Shown piece after piece: positions 55,001-64,000 of a DNA stretch of 64,000 bases. The notes below the pieces were generated by a model. That model was not told the origin of the DNA and did not search any database. It saw only the letters and a program-made list of their open reading frames with translations. A program made the position numbers and the translations under genes. This stretch comes from Zygnema cylindricum. Taxonomy: Eukaryota > Streptophyta > Zygnematophyceae > Zygnematales > Zygnemataceae. The stretch's first letter is position 1; each line of letters opens with the position of its first letter. The stretch is from NCBI GenBank assembly GCA_037447655.1, contig JBBHKE010002970.1:61705-125704 (forward strand), given 5' to 3'.

Positions 55001-58000
55001 TCTGAGGCGGTAAATATGTTTTCTCACATTGACAAATTAATACACGCGCGTAAGACATACTTTGCTATCCAAGCTACCAAGTAAGTCTTTCTTTCCCTGA
55101 CCTTTGAAAAATGTGAAGTTTATGAATGTTGATTATTCAAATTTGTTTAAGACTTATGGCGATATTGCCTAGAGTCGGGTACATGGACCAGGGGTCTTCT
55201 GATACTATCTTGTTTTTTTAATGTATATAGCTATAATATTTTACTTTGGGACAAAAAGTTGCTGGTCATTTGTGCGTCATTTGCCATGCTACATTTTTTG
55301 GGTTACAAAAAACTATCTTGAGAGAGCAGAAAACATGACCTCTTTGTTCCAATTGCGCTTTCACTGTTCTTTGCAGTATCTTGTGTATGGTCTTTCGCGC
55401 TTTGAAAATGATGCACTTTCAATCGAGAATGGGAATCATTACACGCACAATAGCGGAGGCAGCATCCGACCTCGTCCACTTCTTCATTCTGTTTTTCATC
55501 ATATTCTTGTGTTACTCACTGTACGGACACATTTTATTGGGACAGACTTTGAGCGAGGTAAGGGAAATGGTAGCTGTATGAATTTCCGTGCTAAAAGAAT
55601 GAAAAAGTGCATATGGTACTAGCTATTTCCGCTTCAGTGGAACCCTCAAACTAAATAACCTAAGGAAGACATAAAGGCCAAATCAAAACAAAATAATATG
55701 GTTCCAATTGTAGACACCTGTTGCAATAAGCCAAGAGTGTTGTAATCAAAATATAGCTATTAATACTTTCTTTGATGTGATGTATACGGAGCTGAATATT
55801 GAAGCATTATGTTGTCATGAAAAATAAGGAATAAAAGAATGGTTGTTTGATTATTCCTGCGATAGTAAACCATAACAGTGCACGAAAGTGCTGACATATG
55901 TAGGACAGCAAATAAAAGGTTAAGAATTTAGGGATTTCACTATTTAAATGAATGTTGTCGAGTACAAACATAAAAAGAAACAGAATAAAAATCAAATGAG
56001 CGTGCACATGTCTACGAGAGCCTTATTAACAATACGCTCGTTTTCTTGTTGTGGTTTAATATGGCCGCGCAGTTCCGCAGCCTCCCCATGTCCATGAATG
56101 CAATGCTCAACCTCCTCATAGGCGATAACTCTTTCAACAGTTATCTCATGCAACTGAATACATGGGAAATTGTTGCAGCAACACTCTTCTATTGGAGTTT
56201 CATATTTCTAGTTTATTTACTCGCTTTTAACTTACTCATTGCTATTGTTGTGGACGCCTACACAAATGTAAAGGTATATTCTTAGTTCCATTGTCAAACC
56301 CTTGCAAGAATGTTGTTATTGCTAAGCTAGTTAGCTGGTAGGGCACAAGGGGATCCATAAGTGGGAATTCTTTCAGCACTTTTTTCTTTGCAATGTTAAT
56401 TATTTTTTTGCAACTTGCAGGATGGATTCGATGACTCACGAAAAACCACTACGGAGATAGGTAATATGCTCCAAAATAGTTATCGAGTGATAAGAGGAAC
56501 AACTAAGTCACAGAAAGCCTTAATGGCAGACTTGAAATCCTTAGACCCCAGTCTGGGTTCAGAACCAGAGCCCTCTGCAACCCCCGAACTTGTAAGTCCT
56601 GTTTTTTAGGCATTAATAAATCTACAACTTTTAGCAACTTCTACATCAAGGAACTGCTTGAATTGGGCAGTACTATTGAAGCTCCTATTGAAGCTTATGA
56701 CTAAATTAACATCCTACTTTTTCCTTCCAGTCCTAAAAGCTAAATCCTAAATCTAGAACTTTATTTAGCGTTGAGTTCTTTTGTGAGCTTTGTGTACAAA
56801 CATTTGGTATTGTAGAAGATTCTCCTCGAAAGATATAAGAATCCTTTCCTCTCTTGATTCTTTTTACCGTAGTTAGTTCTACCTTGATTAATCACACCTA
56901 GAATTAGTTCTACCTCGAAACCGCATATGCGGCTTTTCGATTTCCTTCTTACTTGTGTTTTCCCATAAAGACTCTTTGTCTCACTTGTAATATTATTCTT
57001 AGCTAAGACAAAAACTTAACGACAAGTGCCTTGTTTGCCTCTCTTTACCTTGTCTTTTGCTCTTTTTGGCCTTCTCCCTATTTTTTGGCCTTTCCTATTT
57101 TTTTATTCCTTTCGGCTTTTCATGACCTCTCTTCAGTAAGTAAATCACATCTGGGGTAGTTTACATATTTTTGAGACGTACACAAAGAATCACAGTCAAT
57201 ATCCTAAAGTTCATAGACAACAAGCAACTCCAAAAAATCGTTTACAGACGGAAATGATTGACATTTATAATGATGGTGTCCTATATATCGTTAGGTCATA
57301 GTATAGTATTTAATGACGTATCCAGAATATGTCTTATGATATCTATTAAAATGGGGCCTCCTTACTCAAAATAAAAAGACCAGCTGCTGCAGTTCAATAC
57401 ACAACTTTAGTTTTCAAGTACACCATAAGAGTTGTTAGTTCAGGTGGTTGTTTACGTTTTTTTTGTTACGGGATTCATATACAAAAAGGAAAAACAAAAG
57501 GATAAGATAAAGCTGCCCGTGGAAATTTTGAGAAACTTCTTTAGTACTCGAAAAAGGGAAGGTGACCCAAATTTTGGGAGTTGATACCGAAAAGGCTTGA
57601 GACCTATAGAGACCAATAATTTTTTTCTTTCCACATATATTTATTCTTCCCCGATTGTTTTTTTTTTGGTTTTTGTTTTGTATTAACCGCGCGGTGAACC
57701 AAGAAGTCAGAATTCATTGTGCCGCAAGAATTTGTTGGGCAGGATTTGCCAAAATAAATCCCCTAGATTTTATATTGGACCGTATTGTCTGTGGAAAATA
57801 TGTTGACAGGTTGGTGGTATTTGAAATAATTGTACATTCATCCAAATCTTTTCAATCAAGAATCCCAGTTTTTCCAATCAGCCCTCCAGAAATGTCCAAT
57901 TCAGTTACTCAAAAAATAGATAACTGTAATGGGATGCCGCCATGTCTCTGTCTTTGATTGTAACTTTGCTGCCTTGTTTTGCTTACAGGGGAGAAACAAC

Positions 58001-59637
58001 TCACGCCAGAGTTTTTGGATGATCAGAAAGTTGTCCGCGAAGTTATACAGCAATGTAAGAAAACCTCATTAGGCTAGAGGACCGAAGAATATATCTCTCA
58101 AGTTCTATTTTTGGTGTCTTTTATAAAACCTTCAGGCTTACTTTTTTTCTTTTTACTAGATCACTTGCTCTTTTCATGCAAGGATTTCTTTTCTGCATGA
58201 TTTTGAGAATGTGACTGGGTCCCACTCTTCTCATTGTAGAGTGGCAATTCTGTTTCGGATCCCTTTCCCATTCCCAAAAAACAACAAAAAAACAAAAAAG
58301 AAAAAAAAAAAAACTTTACAAGCAGAGAACTAATCCCCAAAAGCACATTCTGTGTAAAGCAGGTAAGCGTGTGGGATCACCACCAAATAATGGATGAGAG
58401 TACGGAAAATGAACGATGGGAACAACTGAAAGAATGGAGTTTTACAAAGGAGGAGATATTGGAACTTGTTAAAAGAGCAATACTACGACAGGAGGTAAGT
58501 ATTTTATTTCTCTGCCATACGCCAAAGTCAATGTCAGTAGTGTGTAGCCTCCTGCATTATACATTTTGAGATAAGTTTGGAGGATTTTTCTTATTTCCTG
58601 TGACATTCATGAGAGAGATATTTACAGCTGGAAGCCATTTAAACCCAATACATTGAGGCGATTGTGAAATAGTAGTTGCAAATACTTCATAAACAGAAAA
58701 CCCATGATTTAAACTGTCTAAATTTCAGAAATCCGTGGCAGCATAATAACCTCATCTCACATTTGGTGTCCAACACCGCTTTGATTCTGTTTGGTAATAA
58801 ACCAATACTTGAATAGTGTGGCTACATAACATCAACTCCACATCTATTTCCCCTTAAGATGATCTGATTCTTTAATGCGACATTAAATAATGAGATATTA
58901 TGTTTTTTTAATTCTTTTTTTCTAGTGGCACCAACTTCCAACCAGTAAAAATACAGGTGGTTCACGGTTGAAAGTGTTGAAATAGGGAAACTTTTTAAAA
59001 ACACTAGACTCCCTTCCTATCGACTCTTTGATACCCACTTTGTTTCCTTGCATTCACTTTTCATTTCCCTCAATGGATGTGGAAGTTAGTTTCGTACTGG
59101 ATTAAGATGTCGTGAGATTAATATTTGTTACTCAAGATTTAGTGATCACCCTAACCTTCAAGGGCATTAAAATTTAAAAAAAAACCTAACCCTTGCCATG
59201 TTAAAACTGGTAGTCACACATTATTTTTGTGCCTCTGTGGTGATTTTCACCTTACATAAGTTTGATCGTTTCAGGGTATCGCACCGGCGATAAATCCCGA
59301 CGAATTTGCCGATAATGTCTTCAAATACATTGGAAGTCCTAAAAAGGTGAGCTACTCAAGTAGGAGAGTTCTAGCCTATTTTGCTAACATGCATGCAAAT
59401 TCGAAGAAATAGGTCCTCAAAAAATCTCATTACATGCTCATCTAAGTTGTCCGGTGATGTGTTTTCCAACAGGCTTCATCCAAAAAGGAAAAAATTGCTC
59501 ACAAAGATGTTGAGCAGCTCTCAAGAGTACGGATGATGATTGAACAAGGGAGTGCCAAACAACAGGCGTTTATTCAAGAAGAGAACCGCAAGCTACTGGA
59601 AAGTTTTCATATTGCGCTACGGAATTTAGTTCATTAG
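40010..59637 (+). CDS. Polycystin (PKD2/TRPP-like) channel with large multi-domain ectodomain, multi-exon
   Basis: A polycystin-family cation channel, by family knowledge a non-selective, calcium-permeable membrane channel. Exons read by ORF, GT-AG sites and phase: 40010-40094, 40260-40423, 41223-41303, 41788-41999, 42740-42944, 43212-43373, 43675-43720, 44792-44928, 46832-47087, 47880-48052, 48492-48599, 49244-49384 (uncertain), 49501 or 49506-49738, 49952-50152, 51176-51317, 51776-51841, 52806-53121, 53619-53757, 54047-54344, 54889-55080, 55377-55557, 56073-56273, 56421-56591, 57989-58054, 58363-58494, 59275-59346, 59473-59637. Phases agree at all but two junctions (exon 8 to 9, exon 12 to 13), where a small exon or another site is missing. 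The start ATG is chosen because it is the first codon conserved in the minus-strand paralogue; an upstream non-coding or coding exon is possible. Total is about 1,450 residues, longer than a typical PKD2 because of the ectodomain. Confidence 0.93.
40260..40423 (+). other. Polycystin exon 2: cytosolic stub and transmembrane segment S1
   Basis: The exon reads through basic and acidic residues (RLEKSKKLSFDYLHL) into a hydrophobic stretch, AISLVFVFVYCLVLFLQ, the expected S1 helix just after the short N-terminus. It then enters the lumenal side (ADIFWSFQVSSAHNALLPP). The paralogue exon at 23703-23866 has the same length (164 nt) and an almost identical end, so the reading frame is under selection. 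Confidence 0.88.
41788..41999 (+). other. Polycystin exon 4: cysteine motif of the ectodomain (CGNSICE...GRFGCEVDC)
   Basis: The exon encodes ADPICGNSICESPAERAQFG followed by RFGCEVDC. I recall similar CGNG-CE/GRFGC-DC motifs from ectodomains of green-algal polycystin-like and other extracellular proteins; that is from memory. Four cysteines in this spacing suggest two disulphides. The paralogue exon at 13837-14048 has the same 212 nt length and only a few substitutions. Confidence 0.8.
44792..44928 (+). other. Polycystin exon 8: proline-rich SPPP linker
   Basis: After a conserved EDSLYEGCCLTFIF stretch the exon encodes LSPPPLSPPPSPPTSP. SPPP runs are typical of extracellular hydroxyproline-rich linkers in green algae and plants. 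The paralogue exon at 3492-3622 has a similar LSPPPPSPLPPSLPP run and is two codons shorter, so the indel preserves frame. Confidence 0.8.
48492..48599 (+). other. Polycystin exon 11: possible cupredoxin-like segment
   Basis: The exon contains VTVGDVVTWVWTDDNPHSLS. A GD-x-V-x-W strand followed about ten residues later by a histidine before S/V resembles the first copper-ligand strand of cupredoxins (plastocyanin-like fold). The second half of such a domain, with its cysteine-to-histidine ligand loop, is not clearly visible in the following exon, so a full copper site is not supported. Treat as a suggestive motif only. Confidence 0.4.
49952..50152 (+). other. Polycystin exon 14: Lin-12/Notch repeat (LNR)
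   Basis: The exon encodes CSYSC, then GRCDKECNNQFCGYDGGDC, the classic LNR pattern of six cysteines with the D-x-x-C and G-Y-D-G-G-D-C calcium-binding signature. A second cysteine cluster follows (SSCPCP). LNRs are small calcium-stabilised extracellular modules, so this part must lie outside the cell. It sits between S1 and the polycystin TOP domain. The left paralogue is not visible this far in the window. Confidence 0.88.
51776..53757 (+). other. Polycystin TOP domain (exons 16-18)
   Basis: Exon 16 starts VLIGLMVTQSRA, which matches the N-R-x-x-G-G-L entry of polycystin domains. Exon 17 carries VDTCPEHP, then WGFAPPFLRKSVLYNST and ends EEGVPYGF. Exon 18 carries VDINLDHDAAANLLQYMADG and FFDSLTRHTNFDLLTY. 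This order is the standard one for the extracellular polycystin/TOP domain between S1 and S2. An unusual repeat of IW-x-D-A-motifs (KIWEDADEQ, AIWKDANAY) is inserted after the SVLYN strand. Confidence 0.88.
54047..56273 (+). other. Polycystin S2-S6 channel core (exons 19-22)
   Basis: Exon 19 has S2 (LVLEITIVFFVAIAIILEI) and S3 starting WNYLDIFSLALMVYGIIAWY. Exons 20-21 give S4 and the S4-S5 linker (FRALKMMHFQSRMGIITRT) and S5 (DLVHFFILFFIIFLCYSLYG). Exon 22 gives the pore helix and filter region, MLNLLIGDNSF, and S6, LAFNLLIAIVVDAY. The order and spacing are those of TRPP channels. The filter reads L-I-G-D-N where animal PKD2 has L-G-D, so the acidic residue is kept. Confidence 0.92.
56421..59637 (+). 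other. Polycystin cytosolic tail (exons 23-27) with helical C-terminus
   Basis: Exons 23-27 encode a charged tail without further membrane segments. Exon 24 is open in frame (basic, SFWMIRKLSAKLYSN). Exon 25 is acidic and helical (EEILELVKRAILRQE). Exon 27 is rich in K, E and Q (DVEQLSRVRMMIEQG) and could form a coiled coil, as polycystin tails do for oligomerisation. The stop codon is TAG at 59635-59637. A TGTAA motif lies at about 59730 as a possible polyadenylation signal, by analogy with green algae. Confidence 0.8.
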
Positions 59638-60300
59638 AGAAAATAAGAAGTGTATGTAGTGAACGAAGAAAAAAGCAGAAGATGAACAGACATACAGTTT
59701 GTGGGAATTATGAAAATTTTCTGCAAAATGTAATTATGTAGGTGTTAGATATGCTAGAAATGGAAATATGTCACTTATACACACAAAATGATTTAGCTTA
59801 TTATGTGTTGAAAAGTACAGTACGGGTTCTAAGTCGTACAGAAAGTATTATCACTGTTCACTCGGACTGAAATTGAAATATCAGTGCTATAGGTGGACAC
59901 ATACTATTTAGGGTATGTTAAAACACTTAACTGTTAAGAGTGTAGGTTAGTGATATTTCAATATGACTTTATCATAGTACATGTAAATTAGTGTTGTGGG
60001 TAATTTGGTAATACCGTGTAATGCTTAAATCTTTCAGGTGCAAATAACATACCGGTGACTAATTGGAGAAAAACAATTGTGACATGCCTTTTTGTCCTTC
60101 TTATTTGTGCTTCTTTTTCTGAAATGGCACCAAACTTTGAATTAATTTGCTTATTCTATGAATGTGTTTCTATGTCATGTGTCATATCTGCTGTATGTAT
60201 CCCTTTTTCTTGCTTTAAAATTCCGCTGGTATATGGGTCTTAGCTGTACGAGTCATGGCTGGCAAAATTAGATAATCTTTTCATTTTTCACTTTATTAGG
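59638..60300. other. 3' flank of the polycystin gene
   Basis: AT-rich non-coding sequence containing the presumed 3' UTR. A small frame at 60055-60243 with a hydrophobic start shows no family resemblance and is not called. Confidence 0.45.
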
Positions 60301-60309
60301 CTCAATATG

Positions 60310-60556
60310 TTTGCTTACATAGGAGCAAGAATTACGCCTACATCGTTGGAGCATCCCGACAACTTTCCAGTAACGATGTTTCGTCTGACAAAACAAAAAT
60401 CTGGTACGGCTCTATACGGCATTGTACAAAAACGTACGGCGTCAAGTAATGAACCCCACTTTTCGTCTAATGGAATGTTACCCTCAATCAACTCGGCCCG
60501 TAAAGTTGGCCGTACGATTACAGGAACGACTGATGGAACTTGAGTACTTACCCTAA
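60310..60556. mobile_element. TIR element ends, family X, rearranged
   Basis: In complement the sequence has TTAGGGTAAGTACTCAAGTT followed 65 bp later by TGAGGGTAACATTCCATTAG and ACGAAAAGTGGGGTTC. Two element ends therefore lie next to each other, suggesting a deletion or abutting insertions. Confidence 0.55.
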
Positions 60557-61510
60557 AACGGTTTTCAACGTCTATAACAAAGTATTTCTCATGTTTTTGT
60601 TACATGTACGGTCTTAACAAGTTATAGTAAAGCATCTTGCTGATTTTGTCTCCTTGTTAGGTCATTGTCGGTGGAGAATGCATAGGAGCTTCAACGTCAG
60701 CATGTTTCACAGATGGCAGCAAAAACAGTTGAAACAACGTTTTCTGAAGTCAACTAAAACAAATTGTTTGAATCATAGTTCAAAAGTAGGTAAAAGTAGG
60801 CCTATACAATATGCCTATTGTACGCAAAACATACAATATGACCTTATGACCCATATTGTATTGGTCGCAAAATGAAATAAAATAGTAACAGGGTTGAGTT
60901 GCACATCGATCGATAGGGAATTAAACGTCATGTCTAAATTTTGAAAAACATTCAGACAATTTTTTTTTTCTGTGAGTTTTGAGGTATTTTTTATTTAAAC
61001 CGTCAGATTTGGACGATCAGGCGGTCGCTGATCAAAGTAGATATATAAGAAGATCACATGAAAAGCCCATAACATAACTAACGATAGGACTTACGTCCGC
61101 GTTTTTTTTTTTCCGCGTTTTGTTTCCCGCGGAATGTCATCCTACGCCGTGTCTGTTTGTTAAAAAAAATCGTCCGGCGGCGTGCCCTGTACTATGATCA
61201 TACGTCAGATTTGTACGTTCGTACAAGAGTGTGCACAACGCACACACATGCAGTTTGCCTACTCTACGCGAGTTTTGTGTCAAGTTTTGTGCGCCTACCA
61301 AAGGACTACCATAAAAACACCTAATTTTGAACTATGGTTTAAATCGTTCCAAGTCAATTAAAAATATGTGTCGTCCCCGACATACGGTAGTGCTAGGCAA
61401 TCATACAGCATAGCCCGATTCATGATTATATAAAAAAAAGTACAAAAGTACAGTGCAGTTTGGCGGTACTTCCAAACGACAAGTCAACCATTTTCTTTAA
61501 AGTACTGTAT
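60556..61510. repeat. Interspersed repeat W, copy 3, split by a MITE
   Basis: Flanks of the MITE at 60774-61336 match copy 2 at 37380-37680 continuously (ACGGTTTTCAAC, TTAGGTCATTGTCGGTGGAG on the left; AAATCGTTCCAAGTCAA and ATGTGTCGTC on the right). Confidence 0.8.
60774..61336. mobile_element. hAT-like MITE (family H, copy 2)
   Basis: Ends CATAGTTCAAAAGTAGG and, in complement, CATAGTTCAAAATTAGG, flanked by GTTTGAAT and GTTTAAAT (8 bp, one mismatch). The first half is nearly identical to 7274-7560. The second half contains a different insert (about 61085-61260). Confidence 0.85.
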
Positions 61511-62071
61511 TGTACATGACCGTATTTTAAAATAAAGTGACAAGCAAAATATCACACTTTTTCAACTCCAGTAACAGTACAGTATGTACTGTACTATTGA
61601 AGTCCGAAACGGTTCATGATTATTCTTTCTTCTTTGATTCCACCGAGTCTTGGGGTTGCTTTCTACCGTCCACGTGTTTTAATCGCACTTCGACTAGCGC
61701 AAGCTGCGGCTCTCCTTCGGCGTAACACCGTAGCCGAAGACCGGCGGGTCTTTTGGACCTTGGACCACTGGACCTAGTTCACATCCATGATCTCCGTGGT
61801 TGTGGACCTTAGCTTGTCTATGGGTAGACTAGTCTCAATTTTTTCATCTGTAGGCGGTCTAACTCTGGTATTGTTTTGTTCTGGTTCTTTGCTCTTGTTA
61901 GTATTGTTCTATTCATTTCAATTTTTAGGCGTAGATTACTTTCTTGTGACTTTTGTAGTCTCCAAATGTTTTTCTGTTTTTTTTTGGTTTTACCCTTTTT
62001 GTACCCAAATGGTTTTGCTATTGCAATTTTTGCAATAAATATTGGAGGTGGATTAGCGGAAGCCATGAAAT
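61511..62071. other. No gene recognised
   Basis: T-rich on the plus strand. Small frames on both strands at 61787-62135 overlap and none shows a domain. This is the flank of the copia LTR starting at 62072. Confidence 0.45.
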
Positions 62072-62408
62072 TGTACACAAGAGAAAGATTAATGCATTGG
62101 AGAGAGGAATTGATTTGTATTTGAGATGATTTCATTAAGTGAGAAGAGCCATATACAAAATATACATAGATGTCCGTCCAAACCCGTCAACGAAAGTTAA
62201 CCCAACTAACCTTAACCCGACGTTTAACTTCTACGTAAAGACTAGACCGACGTATGTAACGAAAAAGTACAAATGACTGGACCGACGTATGGAAGTACGG
62301 ATAGGACCAAAAGTGAGACGTCCGGATAAGACGGTCAACAAGACTTGACCGACGTAAGAAAAAGTACGGACAAGACAAAAATAACCTGACGCTAAATGTC
62401 CCTTAACA
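62072..62408 (-). mobile_element. 3' LTR of the right-hand copia element
   Basis: On the minus strand it begins TGTTAAGGGACATTTAGCG directly after a polypurine tract (CGCTTGAGGGGGG) and ends near CTTGTGTACA. About 337 bp. It carries three copies of GACCGACGTA on the plus strand (about 62247, 62279 and 62348). Confidence 0.7.
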
Positions 62409-64000
62409 CCCCCCCTCAAGCGAAAACTAGAAAGTAGATTGAGATGAAAACAAAGGAAATTTAGCCAGGAGGAAGAGGAAGACGAAGGCCAGAGGAGAGG
62501 CGGTGCTGCTGAAAGTGAGGGCGATTAAGAGCCTTGGTGAGATAATCGGCCACTTGGTCGGGGGATTTGACTTAAAGAAACTAGAGAGTGTTATCTTCCT
62601 CCCGCTCCCGAGAGTAATGATACTGAATGTGGATGTGCTTCGTCCGCTTATGGTGAATAGGATTGCGGATCAAAGCAAGAGCTCCTTGGGAATCGGAAAA
62701 GATAGTAGTAGGGGCTGAAGGGGGAAACCCAAGATTGGAAAGTAGAGTCCGAAGCTAGACAGCTTCCTTGGCGGCGTGAGAGGCGGCCATATATTTTGCC
62801 TCAGTGTTGGAGCATGCTGTGGTAGGTTGCTTTCTGCATGACCAAGAGATAAGACCATTGGCCAAAAAGATGCACGAGCCAGTGGTGGAACGGCGAGAAA
62901 GATCATCTTGTGCCCAATTTGAATCAACAAAACCCGTAAGAGCACTGGAGCCAGAGAAAAAATATGTGAGACAAAGAGTTTTAGTGCCCTGTAGATAACG
63001 AAAGACACGTTTCGTTGCGGAAGATGATCAAGAGAAGGGCGTTGAAGGAATTGACTGAGTTTAGTGATAGCTGTGGCAATGTCACGGCGGGCGGCCTGCA
63101 TGGCGTACATAAGGGCCCCGACCATCGAGCGGTAAGTGGCATAGAGGGAGGGGGAGAGAAGAGAGTCAGTGGAAGGGAGGAGAGGGGCATTGGCATCTAA
63201 AGGAGTGGAAACGGAGGAGCACTCTGCCATGCCAAAGGGTTCCAAAAGACCAAAGATAAAGGTCTCCTGAGAGAGAGAGAGGGTGCGAGTCGAGCGATTA
63301 CGAGAAACTTGTATGCCCAAATAATAAGTGAGCTCACCTAGATCGGCCATGTCAAAATGGGTCTGAAGGAGAGATTTGACAGTGGAGATTTCACAAGGGG
63401 AAGGACCAACAAGAAGGAGATTGTCAACAAAGATGGCAACAATGATCAATGAGGTGCCAGAGCCACAAGAGTAAATGCTAAAATCGGCATCAATTCGGGT
63501 AAATCCTTCTTTCCACATAATGGCATCTATGGTATGGTTCCAGACACGAGGGGATTGCTTTAATCCATAGATTGTTTTTATGAGATGGCAAACCAGATGT
63601 TCAAATCCAGGGGAAATATAGCCTTCACGTTGATACATGTAAATGTCCTCGGACAAGATCCCATTTAAGAAGGCATTTTTAACATCCATCTGATGAACAT
63701 GGAAATCATGTTCAGCAGCTAAAGCAAGTAAAGTGCTGATAGATGTCAACCGGCCAACAGGAGCAAAGGTTTCAATGAAATCTATACCTTCGATTTGGGA
63801 AAAGCCCTTCGCCACCAAGCAAGCTTATATTTGTCCACGGATCTATCCACTTTTTGTTTTACACGGAAGACCCATTTCGAACCAATTGCCTTTCTTCCAA
63901 GGGGAAGGGGAACAAGATTTCATGTTTTGTTGGAAAGTAAGGCATTGAATTCAGTATCAGCGGCAGTTTTCCAAAGGGAGGCATCAGGTCGTTTTAGGGC
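62409..64000 (-). pseudogene. Copia pol (RT and RNase H), runs off the window
   Basis: Minus strand. RT blocks: AIGSKWVFRVKQK in the window edge, VAKGFSQIEGIDFIETFAPV, HQMDVKNAFLNGILSEDIYM, YGLKQSPRVWN, IIVAIFVDNLLLVG (the YVDD-equivalent catalytic box, here FVDN), and LTYYLGIQVSR. After about 63010 the frame shifts; RNase H blocks such as TEAKYMAASHAAKEA and KRTKHIHIQYHY are found in another frame. A further frameshift near 63818 separates YKLA from VAKGFSQ, and a stop occurs near 63922. With FVDN in the active site and frameshifts, it is defective though much fresher than the left copia fragments. Confidence 0.88.

Overview
This is a stretch of a repeat-rich, AT-rich eukaryotic nuclear genome. 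Spliced genes with GT-AG introns sit among decayed Ty1/copia retrotransposons and short inverted-repeat elements. The combination of polycystin (TRPP-type) channels, SPPP-style proline-rich linkers and a plant Root_cap/von Willebrand D-like protein points to the green lineage. It is probably a streptophyte or other green alga, or a spore-bearing plant, because flowering plants lack polycystins. That placement is inferred from protein character only. I see no prokaryotic gene organisation and no recognisable tRNA or rRNA gene.

The central feature is a pair of head-to-head polycystin genes in an inverted duplication. The plus-strand gene (40010-59637, at least 27 exons, roughly 1,450 residues) is essentially complete. 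It has a short cytosolic N-terminus, S1, a very large extracellular region, S2-S6 with the pore, and a cytosolic tail ending in a helical charged segment. The extracellular region holds a CGNxxCE-type cysteine motif, a cysteine-rich part, an SPPP linker, a possible cupredoxin-like segment, a Lin-12/Notch repeat and the polycystin (TOP) domain. The minus-strand paralogue (24122 down to 3492) keeps the first eight exons with matching phases and splice sites. Its introns 3 and 4 are swollen to about 8-9 kb by insertions. The homology arms also include about 1.6-1.9 kb upstream of each start codon. They run about 2.9-25.77 kb on the left and 38.1-45.6 kb on the right.

Left arm: 0-2.3 kb holds copia remnants (RNase H end, LTR, another LTR end with primer-binding site). 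Paralogue intron 4 holds two decayed copia pol fragments, a hAT-like MITE and two other TIR elements. Intron 3 holds a compact, visibly GC-richer Root_cap-like gene (about 17.2-18.95 kb, minus strand), a nested MITE-in-LTR structure and a truncated exon resembling a LEA-2 domain.

The spacer between the arms (25.8-38.1 kb) holds TIR elements, tandem repeats, a gag-protease-only copia element (29363-33354) with partly mismatched LTRs, the truncated host exon it abuts, and a 1.7 kb long-inverted-repeat element. The right end (60-64 kb) holds a repeat split by a hAT-like MITE with its empty site visible elsewhere, and a minus-strand copia element that runs off the window.

The polycystins probably form cation channels, homo- or heteromeric, in the plasma or ciliary membrane, with the large ectodomain as the sensing part. 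This follows from family knowledge and is not shown by the sequence.
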